From positions 1 through 50,270 of the forward strand of contig MU621216.1 in NCBI GenBank assembly GCA_025399215.1: DNA of 50,270 nucleotides, read 5' to 3'. Positions 10,635-21,373 of this stretch are shown in pieces (position 1 is the stretch's first letter; the number at the start of each line of letters is the position of its first letter). The DNA comes from Globomyces pollinis-pini. Its lineage: Eukaryota > Chytridiomycota > Chytridiomycetes > Rhizophydiales > Globomycetaceae. The notes below the pieces were generated by a model, which made no database searches, was not told where the DNA came from, and worked only from the letters and a program-made list of their open reading frames with translations. A program made the position numbers and the translations under genes.

Positions 10635-10933
10635 TTAACAAATTATACCCCATATTGTTTCATCAAAAATGTAAGGATCAGTTTGGCAGTCTTTTTTGCT
10701 ACATTTCATCAGTGACATCAATTTCTTTTTTGTCTCTTGCCATGTTCTTGGATTCAAGTCACATAATTCCATCAATTTTGCATCAATTATCTTCAAAAAT
10801 GATTGTTCACTACGCATCGATTGAAGAATGATGTTGAAGTGAAACTGACAGACCTACTGTTTTGATTATTTCCCTTGTTGTAGCAATCCGAAACTAGTCT
10901 TTTCAAATCCAGAAAGATACTTTGTTTCGGCAT
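10635..10933 (-). CDS. small hypothetical protein in the lipase array
   Basis: Proposed exons complement(join(10635..10790,10814..10933)) with a 23 nt intron (GTAGTG...GAAG), 91 aa. The unspliced frame breaks at the intron and the splice restores it. The product is Lys- and Cys-containing and soluble-looking, with segments such as LMELCDLNPRTWQETKKK and KDCQTDPYIFDETIWG. No signal peptide and no family recognised. It is antisense to the array between lipases 4 and 5. It could be a degenerate fragment of a larger gene. Confidence 0.35.
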
Positions 10934-11230
10934 TAAAATCAGTCAAATATTTGTTGGAAGGTTTTTGGCTGCTTATCAGTGGTGCGGATAAGCTTATGTG
11001 CAACCCACCAATAAAACACATATCTACATGTAAGTATCATCCATCAACGTATATAATAGTTTTTCATTTCATATCCACCTTACCCTACGCCAATTTGTAG
11101 CTATCTTAACTTTTGGTGAATACATTGTAATTATGAATATTTCCGCTAATAGAAACTTATCAATTTTACATGAACATCAAAGCTTCTGCCAACTCGTGAT
11201 TCGATAAAATAACGTCATTTTTGTATTTTA

Positions 11231-11292
11231 AAGGTGATTGGTTCTCCGCTTGTCTCATTTCTGTATATAAAAGGTGATTGGTTTATCCGAAT
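11231..11292 (+). promoter_or_regulatory. lipase 5 promoter with duplicated GGTGATTGGTT motif and TATA
   Basis: AAGGTGATTGGTT occurs at 11231 and again at 11271. A TATATAAA at 11264-11271 overlaps the second copy, 47 bases before the ATG at 11311. The downstream copy is extended by TATCCGAATA, and that 19-base string also occurs at 10478. Confidence 0.5.
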
Positions 11293-11310
11293 AAAGAAAT
11301 AAGTTGATCT

Positions 11311-12327
11311 ATGATTTATTCTGCTTTGTTCCTGTTGGTGAGTGGTGCGCCAACTTCAGTTCAGTACCCATTCTCGTCAAATCCTGTGGAAAATTTTCCA
11401 TTGTTTATCCAATACGCTGGTGCAAGCTGTAATATCTTATAGTTCTTACAGTAGATTGTGAGAGGACTGTGGTGCCTGAAGCACCAGATTTTAATTGTGG
11501 AGGCAGATGTACTGGTGATGCATTGGGCACAGTTCTCAGTAAGGCGGTGAATGATAAATCCACTGAAGGAGCAGCGTAATTATTCTTAAATTTAACTGAT
11601 ACCTAGGTTTGTTGGATACAAGTCATCGTTCAAACTTATCATTGTCTCAATTAGAGGCTCATATACAACCAAGAATTGGCTTTCTAATGTGGATTTTGGA
11701 AGATCCATCGTTGACTGGCCAGCCATAGAAGGCTTTAGTACTATCAAACCATTTCCGAAAAAGGCTACTGTAATCCGAAACTTGCTAATTATTTAGATAC
11801 ACGCAGGTTTTGAGAAAACATACCTGTCCATTAGAAAAGATCTACAACTGGCCATCAAAGACGCGGCAGATTCGTTTCCTGATTACTCTATTGTATTTAC
11901 AGGTCATTCAATGGGTGGTTCTCTAGCGTCTATCGGGGCAGTTGATTTTATCAACCACTTTGGGTTGACTTATGCGAATCGCGTGTCTGTTTATAGTTAT
12001 GGAGAGCCCAGGGCAGGCAATAGAGCATGGGCAGAGTACGTACAATCATATCCACATAGTTCTAGAATCTATAGAATCCAACGTCTTGGAGACTTGGGTA
12101 ATTGCATTCATCTTAACGGAGTAGTGATTCATTTACCATATCAATGGACAGGTTATGTACATTCTGGGAGGCAATACACTCTACTGGACGACCAAAAAAC
12201 TGTTCAAACTTGTCAAACGTCAGGGCCAGCTGGCGAAAGTGATGCTTGTTTGAAATATGATAATGACAAATTGAAGATAAGTGTGCATCTAAGTTATTAC
12301 AACTATCGAAGTAACAAATGTGAATAA
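11311..12327 (+). CDS. secreted class 3 lipase (tandem copy 5, diverged)
   Basis: Exons 11311..11428, 11455..11575, 11607..11769, 11797..12097, 12125..12327; introns 26, 31, 27 and 27 nt; 301 aa. Shorter N-terminal region and a four-residue deletion in exon 3, but the same four intron positions as copies 1-3. Catalytic residues are Ser172 in TGHSMGGS (Met replaces the usual Leu), Asp233 in RLGDLV and His289 in SVHLSYYNY. The usual GQPRVGN is GEPRAGN. The last intron is 27 nt without a stop, so it could be retained silently as nine extra residues. Its divergence suggests the oldest duplication in the array or different substrate preference. Confidence 0.88.
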
Positions 12328-12494
12328 AATCGACTCTTTTTTACATGAATTTTCAATATACCACAGGAATTTCGTGTCTCCTAAAGGTATTTGATAATGG
12401 TATCTGGGTCTAATTGATCTTGCCTATTGGGTTCGTATAAACACGTGATAAGAGTGATATCACTCCAAATTCTTAACAATAACATTCTTGATTG

Positions 12495-14998
12495 ATGAGC
12501 AAACTAAAAAGACAAGAGAGACTGCAGCAGCTAGAAAAGGAACGACAACATTTTTATAGAAATTCACAAATTCAATTGAAGGACGAGGAAGAGAGTGGAG
12601 TAGAAGATTATTATCTACCAGAGAGTTTGAAAAAATCATCAAATGATTATCCAGAATATGATAGAAACGACAGAGGAGGATTTCAGAAAGAAACTGTCAG
12701 TAACGCTTTCGAAAGAGCAGCTAATAGTGGGTATAAATCTCACATTGACCAATTCGAAAAAATGGTGTTGAAAGATAAAAAGACTAGAGCAAAGGTAAAA
12801 TACTTTATACTATTTGTTTTTAAATATTCATGGAATAATATTAATTCATTACGGGAAAATTGACTCTTGTTTAGTATCATGTATCTGACAAAACCTTACT
12901 AGAAGATGAAAGAGCAAGAAATGCAGTTTTGGAGCAATCTTATGAAAAGTTGCTATTACAAGTTCAAAATTTACAAAATACCCATTTACAAGATTTGAGA
13001 AATTCAGAACAACGATTTCATTCAGCGTCTTCCGCTTTACAAAAAGCGCTGGTATCTAAATCAGAGGAGTTGATTGAAATGTCCAACAAATTAGCTAGCT
13101 CTCAAGCTAGGTATGAACGCGAATCTAGAAATTGGGCAAAGGAAAGAGTCAGTTTGGCATCCCAAGTAGATACGTTGTCAACCACCAACTCCGAGACTTT
13201 ATCAAAACTAAGCGACAGAGAACGTCGGTTAGGAGAATTGAACAAGTTGCGAAAGGAATTGGCAGAAAGAATTGCCGGTCGAGAGCAAGACTTACTTAAG
13301 TATGGAAAGGCATTGCGAGAACGGGAAGGTGACTATACAAACGAAAAAGAAACTAGAATTAAACTAGAAGGAAAGTTGATGAAAACTGAAAAGGATTTAG
13401 AAAAAAGTCAAAATGAGAATCATGAATTACAAAATCAACTCCAACGAAAAAATATAGAATTAGAAGAACTTAGCAACGTAAAGCTCACATTGATAGAATT
13501 AAAGCGAGACCATGAGGATTTGACCAGAAAGGAAAAGCATTATTTGCAGGAGATAGAGCAAATGTCAACTAGGGAGAGAAAACTGTATCACCAAGTAGAA
13601 GATTTGGTAAACCAAGATCGAAAAAGTAACTTGGAAATCACCAAACTAAATGATCGCCAAAATCAATTATTGAAAGAAATTGATGACTTTAAAAAATTAG
13701 AGAACAAGTTACGACAAGATTTAGCAAATAGTTTACAAGAAGGTGCATTACAAGAGGCTGAAATAGTAAAAGTAGATAAACAAGCAAGACAATACCAACA
13801 AGATACTACCCGATTGTTGCAAGAGATCTCTACCATCCAAACGCAACTACATGAAGTCAAATTAAACAATCAAAACATTTCTAAAGAATTACAATCGGTT
13901 AAAGCTAACGAGGATCAGCTTTTAAAAGAGAAAGAAAGTTTGTTATCCAGAATATCTTTGTTTCAAATGGAAAATCAAAACAAGCAAGTTGAAATCGAAA
14001 CATATCGTCAGCAAGTGAAAGACATTGGTTCACAATTACAATTAGAAAGTCAGCAAAATTCGGACATGAGAAGTCAAAACAAGGAGAAATTCATTTTAGT
14101 ATCTAACAAGATTGCTGAACTACAAGATACTTTGAGTGATACACAAAAACAATTAGCAGACTTACAGGCCAATGAGAAGGTTATTCGAAACACTTTAAAG
14201 CAAAGAGAAGATACCATCCGAAATCAGAATGCAATGATACTTGAAGCTGACAATCGCATCCAGGAGATGTTGGCAAATAGTTCTAAGGATGCTGTGGACC
14301 TTGAAAATTACAAAAATAAAAAACGAGATGAAATCCTTGCCATTCAAGACAAGTACCACTCCGCCAAGCAAGCGATGGATAATGAAATCGCGCAGCTCAA
14401 ATTACAATTCCAACAAAAACAAGGTAACCTGTCAAGCTGTCTTGAAGAAATCTCTCATTTAAAAGCGGAGTTACTAGACATGAATGATATCAAACAATCT
14501 TTGGAAGCCAAAATCCAAGATCTGTTGATTTCTGATGGAAATTTACAACGGCAAGTAGCTTCCTTGACCAGTAGTTTAAATCAAAAAATCGCTGAAGTCA
14601 ATCGGTTAGCAAATAGACATATGTCTTTAGTAGATCAAACAAAAAGGCAAGATGAGGAACTGCAAATGTATCGAGATAACACCACTGTTGCTCGAGATGC
14701 TGATATAACCAGATTACAAACTAATATGGAAGAAATATCGAAAAGATTAAAAACTCAAGTGGATGTGCTTTTGGACGGGAGCAACGAGCATTCACGAGTT
14801 TCCAGCACCAACAATGGATCCAATGCATCACCAGTTAGAACTCGATTTTCTCTGTCCCCATCCTTGACATCAGCTGCTTCTCCACGATTGACCAGCCAAG
14901 GGCTTACGCGAAGTGGCGATAAACATGGAGAAGAAGAATTTGACATTGAACGCATGTTCAGTCGCAACACGAGTACCAAGAGGGTAGAGTTATCGTGA
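12495..14998 (+). CDS. long coiled-coil protein
   Basis: Exons 12495..12794 and 12875..14998 with an 80 nt intron; 807 aa. The N-terminal 100 residues are charged and mixed. From about residue 105 to 720 the sequence is almost uninterrupted heptad coiled coil rich in Glu, Gln, Lys, Asn and Leu. A Ser-rich tail follows (about 735-790), ending in EEEFDIERMFSRNTSTKR. No motor, kinase or membrane segment. Proteins of this build serve as centrosomal, ciliary or spindle-pole scaffolds or golgins. Given MKS1 and an augmin-like gene nearby, a centriolar or basal-body role is possible, but this is inference from architecture only. Confidence 0.8.
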
Positions 14999-15130
14999 TG
15001 TTTTGTTTTGGTATAGTTTTGATTGAAATAAACGGTCGTTTAAGATATCCTAAAGTGGCACCTTTTTGAAACAAAAACAAGCATGAAATCGATTCCTTTT
15101 CCCAATTGAAAAGCCGAGTGAATTTCTTTA

Positions 15131-17086
15131 ATGTCTGAAATATCACCGACTTTGGTTAGTAATAGTCCTTTGGATGACAGGAATTTCACTTATAAAACTG
15201 TCGATACCAGCTCAACTGAAAATGATCGACTACCAAAAGTCTCTCCAGAAACTATGGAATTCTTACATGACTTACTGTTACCATTTCAAACTCCAGGTCA
15301 ACTAAAAACAAGTGGATTGTTTGATTTAACCAGAGAATTGTACAATTTTACCACAACAAAAGTCAAAAGCGTTCGATTTCACCACCCTGAAGTCACTCTA
15401 GTTGCTGATGATTCGCTGGAGCACTATCGCAAGCAACTCAAATCTAATATGAAACTGCTAAACCTGAACAGTCAGCATCAAATTGTATCCAATGCCACTA
15501 ATGAGCGAGGATTTACACCTTCACCTCCATTAATGCTTAAATCAGCACTTAACAAAGGAAGACCTGTTCCAATCCAAAAAATTGAAACTATTGATGACGG
15601 ATTATCATCAGTAGATTCTTTGGATGAAGCTTGGGAAGGAGATGTGGATTTGAACAGTTTCTCAAAAATGGAAGATATTGATGCTAATTCTTTGGCACGA
15701 AAAGTGAATAATCCGGTTCTAAATGATTTACCAACACTAGATTCGATTGATCAGGAATGGCTGGATAATTCATTAAACGAAATATCCGCATCGCTTGACA
15801 CATATCCGTTGGAATACAATCCCGTGGAAAGTCAACCTAATATCGAAATTAATATCGACAATGATGAAGATGAAGACAACATTCCTTTAATTCTGTTGAA
15901 ACCGAAGGCAGTCCCATTGGCTCTTTGTACTAAAAGTGAAGTGTCAAGTACTATATTTTCGGAAAATCTAAATGCATTCTGTAAAGAGCGTGCGGCAAAC
16001 GAATCATCATCTCTCCAAGTGATCAGTAATGACATAAAACGATGGTCATTTAAGAAAGGACGAGATGTTATTGAAGTGTCAAGGGAATTGCTGACATTGA
16101 GCTCTTCTTCATCCAATGTTGACACAAGTTTTTCAACCAATATTCTACCTCCTTCGCTGACAAGAAATGCATCAATCATATCTCATGATTCTGTGTATGA
16201 CAGTGTATCGGATATTTCTAGTATCCCTGAAAACATATCTAATTCGAAACATTCAACGGAAGCCCAACTCCATCAATATTCAAGAAAGAATGACGAATCA
16301 CCAAAACTTCGACACCTTCCACAACCGATCACATCACATATAGAGCAGTCTCGTTCAGTTTTACCTAGCTTATCTTCAAAGCAAGTCAAGCAAAGCAACG
16401 GATATATATATGGCAAAATTTCCACTATCGAGGAATTGTCTGAATCACCTTCATCGTTTTCGGTTTCAGAAAAAAGCCCAAAAACGTCACCTTGTTTACC
16501 ACCTTTGAAATTTCAACCACATCCTTCTTCTAATATCAGTCCACCAGTATCATATGTCTCTCCAAGGAAACCACCGGCTGTAGATTCTAGTGTGACAAAT
16601 GGGATTCATATACTGAAAATCAACCCAACAAATACCCAAGCAAAGTATAACTCAGCTCCTTTGCTTCCTGGAGAAGTATCGAGTCGAGTCACAAATAATC
16701 AGAAAAAGTATAATTCTGATGGATATTTAAACAGCGCTGCAGATCAATCAGTGAACCAACATTCATTAGGAAGAAGTATACCAAGAGTTCCTGTCAACTA
16801 CGAAATAAGCCAAAGAGGAATCGCTCAAGAAACAAATAGAATTCGAACCCAATCTAACCCAACAGTGTCCGATGTACATAAAAAGCAGTCACACCTGGAA
16901 GATTTCCCAAGAGCCATGTCTTCCGAATTCCAAACTTTCCAACCACCGATGAAAGCTGGGAATTTCACGTCTCGATCTCCTGTACCAAAGCGATCACAGT
17001 CCAGCATTTGGACCCAAGCTCCTCAACCTAAACCAAAAGGAATGAAGAAGATTAAAAGCTTATTTTTACACTGTTTCAAAAACTAA
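15131..17086 (+). CDS. large, mostly disordered hypothetical protein
   Basis: A 651-residue single-exon ORF starting 132 bases after the coiled-coil gene. Residues about 35-105 look foldable (EFLHDLLLPFQ, LFDLTRELYNF, EHYRKQLKSNM). The remainder is Ser-, Pro- and Asn-rich low complexity with an acidic patch (NDEDEDN, near 245) and a short ordered segment, IKRWSFKKGRDVIEVSRELL, near 300. The extreme C-terminus is basic and hydrophobic (GMKKIKSLFLHCFKN), which could contact membrane. Not recognised. It resembles a signalling or cytoskeletal adaptor. Confidence 0.75.
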   Translation: MSEISPTLVSNSPLDDRNFTYKTVDTSSTENDRLPKVSPETMEFLHDLLLPFQTPGQLKTSGLFDLTRELYNFTTTKVKSVRFHHPEVTLVADDSLEHYRKQLKSNMKLLNLNSQHQIVSNATNERGFTPSPPLMLKSALNKGRPVPIQKIETIDDGLSSVDSLDEAWEGDVDLNSFSKMEDIDANSLARKVNNPVLNDLPTLDSIDQEWLDNSLNEISASLDTYPLEYNPVESQPNIEINIDNDEDEDNIPLILLKPKAVPLALCTKSEVSSTIFSENLNAFCKERAANESSSLQVISNDIKRWSFKKGRDVIEVSRELLTLSSSSSNVDTSFSTNILPPSLTRNASIISHDSVYDSVSDISSIPENISNSKHSTEAQLHQYSRKNDESPKLRHLPQPITSHIEQSRSVLPSLSSKQVKQSNGYIYGKISTIEELSESPSSFSVSEKSPKTSPCLPPLKFQPHPSSNISPPVSYVSPRKPPAVDSSVTNGIHILKINPTNTQAKYNSAPLLPGEVSSRVTNNQKKYNSDGYLNSAADQSVNQHSLGRSIPRVPVNYEISQRGIAQETNRIRTQSNPTVSDVHKKQSHLEDFPRAMSSEFQTFQPPMKAGNFTSRSPVPKRSQSSIWTQAPQPKPKGMKKIKSLFLHCFKN

Positions 17087-17177
17087 TATATTATTTTTAA
17101 TTGCACTAATATCCTTTAACTAACATTAAGTTTCTTCATCTGGAATGGATGTGTCTTGAAATGTTTTCTTTCATTTG

Positions 17178-18389
17178 ATGGTTAATAGAACACCCATTGG
17201 TCCAGCTTTACCAAACAAGACCAACAATGCGATATCGGAAGTTGGTATTTCAAATACAATATTAAAGGATTTAATAGTGAAGAATTGTGAAAATGAACGA
17301 ACAGTTACCATTGGTCCTTCAATTCCAGATAGTAATTCAACTCGAAAATTCACGGATTGTAGAACAAGAATCAATTACTAAAGTTATTGGACCTTCGATG
17401 CCGTCTAAATCTTCAATTGGACCTACTCTCCCTCCAAAACAAGTTGCAGGACCAACTTTGCCTAGTGGAAATAGTATTGGACCTTCGATGCCGTCTAAAT
17501 CTTCAATTGGACCTACCCTTCCTCCAAAACAAATTGTAGGTCCAACTTTGCCTAGTGGAAATGATATTGGAATAGCTAAAACTGGACCTATGAAAGTGCC
17601 TGTGGGACCAACTATGCCGAATAGGCCAACGGTGGGCCCCACAATGCCAAGTGGATTCATAAGACCTAGAGTAGAATCTGATGAAGAAGATGATTTTGGG
17701 CCTAAACCATTGGTTGGAGTCTCAGAAGAGGTTTTTAAAGTTCCCGATTTTAAAATTATAGATTATATTGGAATATGATAGATTACAAAAGATTGCAATG
17801 ATTGAATCAAGGATTAATGACTATAAACCTCCAAAGCCAAAAACGGATTCAAATACAAAGAAAAGAGATGAATGGATGTTGATACCTCCAAAACCTACCA
17901 AAACTTGTAAGATTTCAAAATATTAATTCTGTGTAGCATTGGGAGATATGAAAGCTAGATCTTTCAGTAGAAAATCAAATGATATCGATACTGATCAATC
18001 TCTATGGACTGAAATGCCCGAAGAAAGAGAAAAACGGTTGAATTCGAACGTAAGATTGCAATTATAGGTACTTATATTTTAGAAACGTAAAGCGCCAAGT
18101 AATATTCCAAAAAGAAACGAAAAGGACATTCAATATCAACAACAAGTGGATGATTATAATGTATTTATCAGCCCATTTAATTTATTAGGCATCACATCGA
18201 CCAAAGTCACTACTTGAACAGCACCAGGAAAGTTTGGCACAAAACATGATGGATAGTGATTTGCCTCCCAAGAGGTTCGACCGAGAAAGAGATATTGTAG
18301 GCGCAAGGATGGATAGCAATAAGAAGGAGAAACTAATTAATGATTCTAAAAATTTGGATTCTAAATTTTCAAGGGGAAAATATATATAA
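17178..18389 (+). CDS. GPALPP1: GPALPP1 / DUF3752 family protein
   Basis: Six exons: 17178..17331, 17363..17739, 17762..17906, 17937..18049, 18083..18160, 18189..18389; introns 31, 22, 30, 33 and 28 nt; 355 aa. The N-terminal half carries repeated G-P-x-L/M-P motifs (IGPALP, IGPSMP, IGPTLP), the family hallmark. The C-terminal DUF3752 part is clear: KKRDEWMLIPP, KARSFSR, SLWTEMPEERE, RPKSLLEQHQ, RFDRERDI and a terminal SKFSRGKYI. The family is conserved in eukaryotes but biochemically uncharacterised. The 22 nt second intron is the shortest I place here. The gene is convergent with MKS1, with stops only 25 bases apart. Confidence 0.88.
17386..17565 (+). repeat. 90-base in-frame tandem duplication within GPALPP1
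   Basis: 17386-17475 and 17476-17565 are near-identical 90-mers. Each encodes 30 residues with three GPxxP motifs. The few differences are mainly at third positions, so it is recent but not brand new. Confidence 0.9.
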
Positions 18390-18414
18390 TCTCATTAATA
18401 TTATATATATTACG

Positions 18415-20123
18415 TTATTCAATAACATTTTCATTCAAGTTGCTTTCTAAACTGGTTGCCGACGAGGATTTTTCAATTTTATCTGGATCTTCCACTGTCG
18501 CTCTTAATTCTTTGATTCTGTTTTTAGCTCTTTGTAAAGCATCTAATAGGTTTTAATATGATTCATATATACCTGACATATATGTCATTCTGGTTGAAGG
18601 TTTCTCTTTATCCTCCACATTTATCATTCCTTCACCCCTTCGTATAAGATTAGAAAAATTCTTACTCTGTTTGTAGTATAACATTGAACCTAAGTTTTAC
18701 TGATCCACTTGATTCTGTTTGAAATCCGTAATGATTGTGAACTTCATTTTCCTAAAATTAGTTTTCAATTGTACAAACTTCCAGTTTCCAATATTCTAAT
18801 ACCTGTAGCTCTGGAGAGCCTCCCAAAAACATAGATTTGAGCTTAGAGTTGTATGGTATCAGAGGTCTCCAAGTTGGCAGCTCAAGTTCATAACTGCCAG
18901 GTTCTTTAGGTAAATTACAACAACAGTATCCCTGAATACTCTGTCGATTACTGTTATCTGAAGACATGACTTTGATGTAAAGAGTTGGGATTTGTTCAGT
19001 TGGGACTATAACAGGTCAGCTCGTTAAGAAATACCTGTTGATATCAGTGACATTTCAATTGGTAGTCCCCAAAAGGATGACATATCATCATTTTCATCAA
19101 ACAAGCAGCTACTGCTTTGAGAATATCCAGTTCGTAACCATGTATTTGATTGAGGATCAACCTTCCAAACATTTGGAATGTCAAAAGAGAATTTACAATA
19201 GATTGTGTTTGAATCAAAATTGTTTCCAGAAATGATTTCTCCAAATAAGGTATACCGATAATTAAATGATTCTGGCAAACAATCAAATCCAATCTGTTTC
19301 AATTGTTCTTCTTTTGCCTTGTTTTGTCTATACAGTTTAGTCTTTGACACTTACAGATTTAAGAATTCAGTAAATATTAGTTTCTCTTTTTCTTCATCTT
19401 TTGCTGATAATTTCTCTGAAATGCAGTCAATTGTATACGTGTATTCTTCTTCGTTGTATTTCAATTTATGGATTTTTGTAAAACTGAATCCAGGCTAACT
19501 ATTAGCTGTAAATTTCTTACTGTAGCTGTAAAATAGCCATCTCCATAATATTTAATCTGACAAAGTAGATTATCCAAATCAATGCCATTTTCGTTTCTAC
19601 AAAAATTAACTCAACAGATTTACTTTGAAAAAGATGCTAGTATATCTAAGGTTTTATAAGATAAATTCTCCCATCGATTCTTGTTCCCAAGATTTGGAAA
19701 GCCAATGGTATTGGCATCCATTTCATTGAAATAAGAATCTTCATACAGATCTGCAATTGGTGTTACTAATCGATTTTGTATTTGCTGAGTGTGCTTTTCG
19801 TATGATAACTCATAGATTTTATCATGAAAGGTCATATTTTGTACTTGTTGAGTTAATCTTTCCATTAAATTCCCATCATTGAATTTGGAACACAATACCA
19901 AATGATCTTTCTTGTCAATTAATCTTCACATACCATTTTTTCGAGATTTGCTTCTTCGTTGAGAACTATAGTTTGCAGTTCTGAGATCTTTTGATATCGA
20001 TTCACCCCATTTGACATCAAATTCATCGATTGCAGCATCTAAACCTTTTTTGTATAATTTAACTTTCAATTTTAGATTTTCTATTCGATCCAATGTTTTG
20101 TAGTGATTTGTTGAACAAGTCAT
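18415..20123 (-). CDS. MKS1: MKS1-like B9-domain ciliary transition-zone protein
   Basis: Nine exons: complement(join(18415..18542,18573..18637,18666..18751,18779..19005,19035..19327,19355..19494,19521..19596,19624..19906,19934..20123)); introns 26-30 nt; 495 aa. The B9 domain (about residues 255-430) is readable: RYTLFGEIISGNNFDSNTIY, FSFDIPNVWKV, FWGLPIEM, QIPTLYIKV, QGYCCCNLPKEPGSYELELP, TWRPLIP, MFLGGSPELQ and YGFQTESSGSVKLRF. This follows MKS1 rather than B9D1 or B9D2 in length and in the SxELE...RTETTG-type end. MKS1 helps build the gate at the base of cilia and flagella. The 5' end faces PGAP3 across 171 bases. Confidence 0.82.
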
Positions 20124-20294
20124 TGTTGTGTGTTTATGGAAACGCGCTCAACTTCAACAACTCTTATCTAAAGAATTGAACCAAACAATTATCGCTTGTC
20201 TGAGAAAGCAATCAGAAGGTACAATTTACTATCAATCCATTGAAGGATCCACTGAAGGATTTTTCTGTAAATTCTTTTTCAAGTCATCAGCAAG
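20124..20294. promoter_or_regulatory. bidirectional spacer MKS1 / PGAP3
   Basis: Only 171 bases separate the two start codons. A direct repeat of ATCCATTGAAGGATCCACTGAAGGAT type occurs around 20234-20260. No TATA box seen on either strand. Confidence 0.4.
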
Positions 20295-21278
20295 ATGAAT
20301 TTTTTATTCATTCTCAGTGTATTGAATCTGATTCTAGCATCAACTGGAGATCGACAACCAGCATATAAAGATTGTGTAAAGAGTTGTGTAAAGTCCTGTG
20401 ATCAGAAATCATTGTCGATAGTTCTTCGATTAACACAATGGACTTGCTCTGATGATTGCAAATATGTTTGTATGCATAAAATTACAGATTCAGCAATAGC
20501 AAATAATCAACAAATTCATCAATATCATGGTAAATGGTAACCACAGTGAATTAAAACAAAAGGCCATTTTATCGATTATGGGGAATCCAGGAACCGTTTG
20601 CAGTGTTATTTTCAATTGGAAATGGATATAATCACTATATGGGGGCTAAGAAGACTCTCTCACGACTTAGCACAAGATACCCTTTGATTCAATTATTGCA
20701 CCTGTACCGTATTGTGTCGATTAATACATGGTTATGGTCTGCTGTGTTTCATTCAAGAGATTTACCACTGACTGAAAAGGTTTATTAATGAGTTCGTATT
20801 GACACTTTAGATGGATTACTTTTCAGCAATGTTAGGCTTGCTAGTAGCCTTGTGTTATTGCCTTCATAGAGTATTTCGAATCCAGTATAATTCCACTGTT
20901 TCTGTCACATTGCAGTTCGCATTCATCACTTTCTTTTTGTTTCATATCTCCTATTTATCATTTTATCGGTTCGATTATGGTTATAATATGATAGCAGGAG
21001 TCACTGTTGGGCTATCACATAACTTAATTTGGGTTGGATGGAGTATTACATCAAAAAGAACTTATGCTTGGAAAATGGGAGTTGTTTCGTTACTTTTAAC
21101 TGGTACAGCACTTCTTGAAGTCTTTGATTTTCCAGCCTTCTTAAGGCTAATTGATGCGCATGCATTATGGCATGGTTCAACTATACCAATTGTAACTATG
21201 TATTGGGAATTTTTGTTAGAAGATGCTATGTATGAGGTATTTGTTTACGGTTTATTCATTCTAGGTTCGTCTTATTAA
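20295..21278 (+). CDS. PGAP3: PGAP3/PER1 GPI-remodelling enzyme
   Basis: Exons 20295..20536, 20563..20779, 20811..21278; introns 26 and 31 nt; 308 aa. A signal peptide (MNFLFILSVLNLILAST) is followed by the luminal Cys-rich segment (DCVKSCVKSC, TCSDDCKYVC, about 25-65). Then KWPFYRLWGIQEPFAVLFS, NTWLWSAVFHSRD, TEKMDYFSAM and the C-terminal DAHALWHGSTIP signature, with about seven hydrophobic segments. PER1/PGAP3 removes the unsaturated sn-2 acyl chain from GPI anchors in the ER or Golgi. Its substrates could include the GPI-type surface proteins predicted at 954 and 49256. Length is normal for the family. Confidence 0.92.
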
Positions 21279-21373
21279 AGGAAAGTTTCCCGAGTAATAA
21301 ATCAATCGGAAATGTTGAAAAACTTCATTGTAATTAAAAATGAAAAATTGAGTATGAGCGCGTTTTCCTCTTC

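Noticed and set aside
18752..18802. A 51 nt intron in MKS1
   Set aside because: Using a 27 nt intron (18752-18778) instead keeps eight residues (VLEYWKLE) that restore the family spacing between the GGSPEL motif and the final strands.
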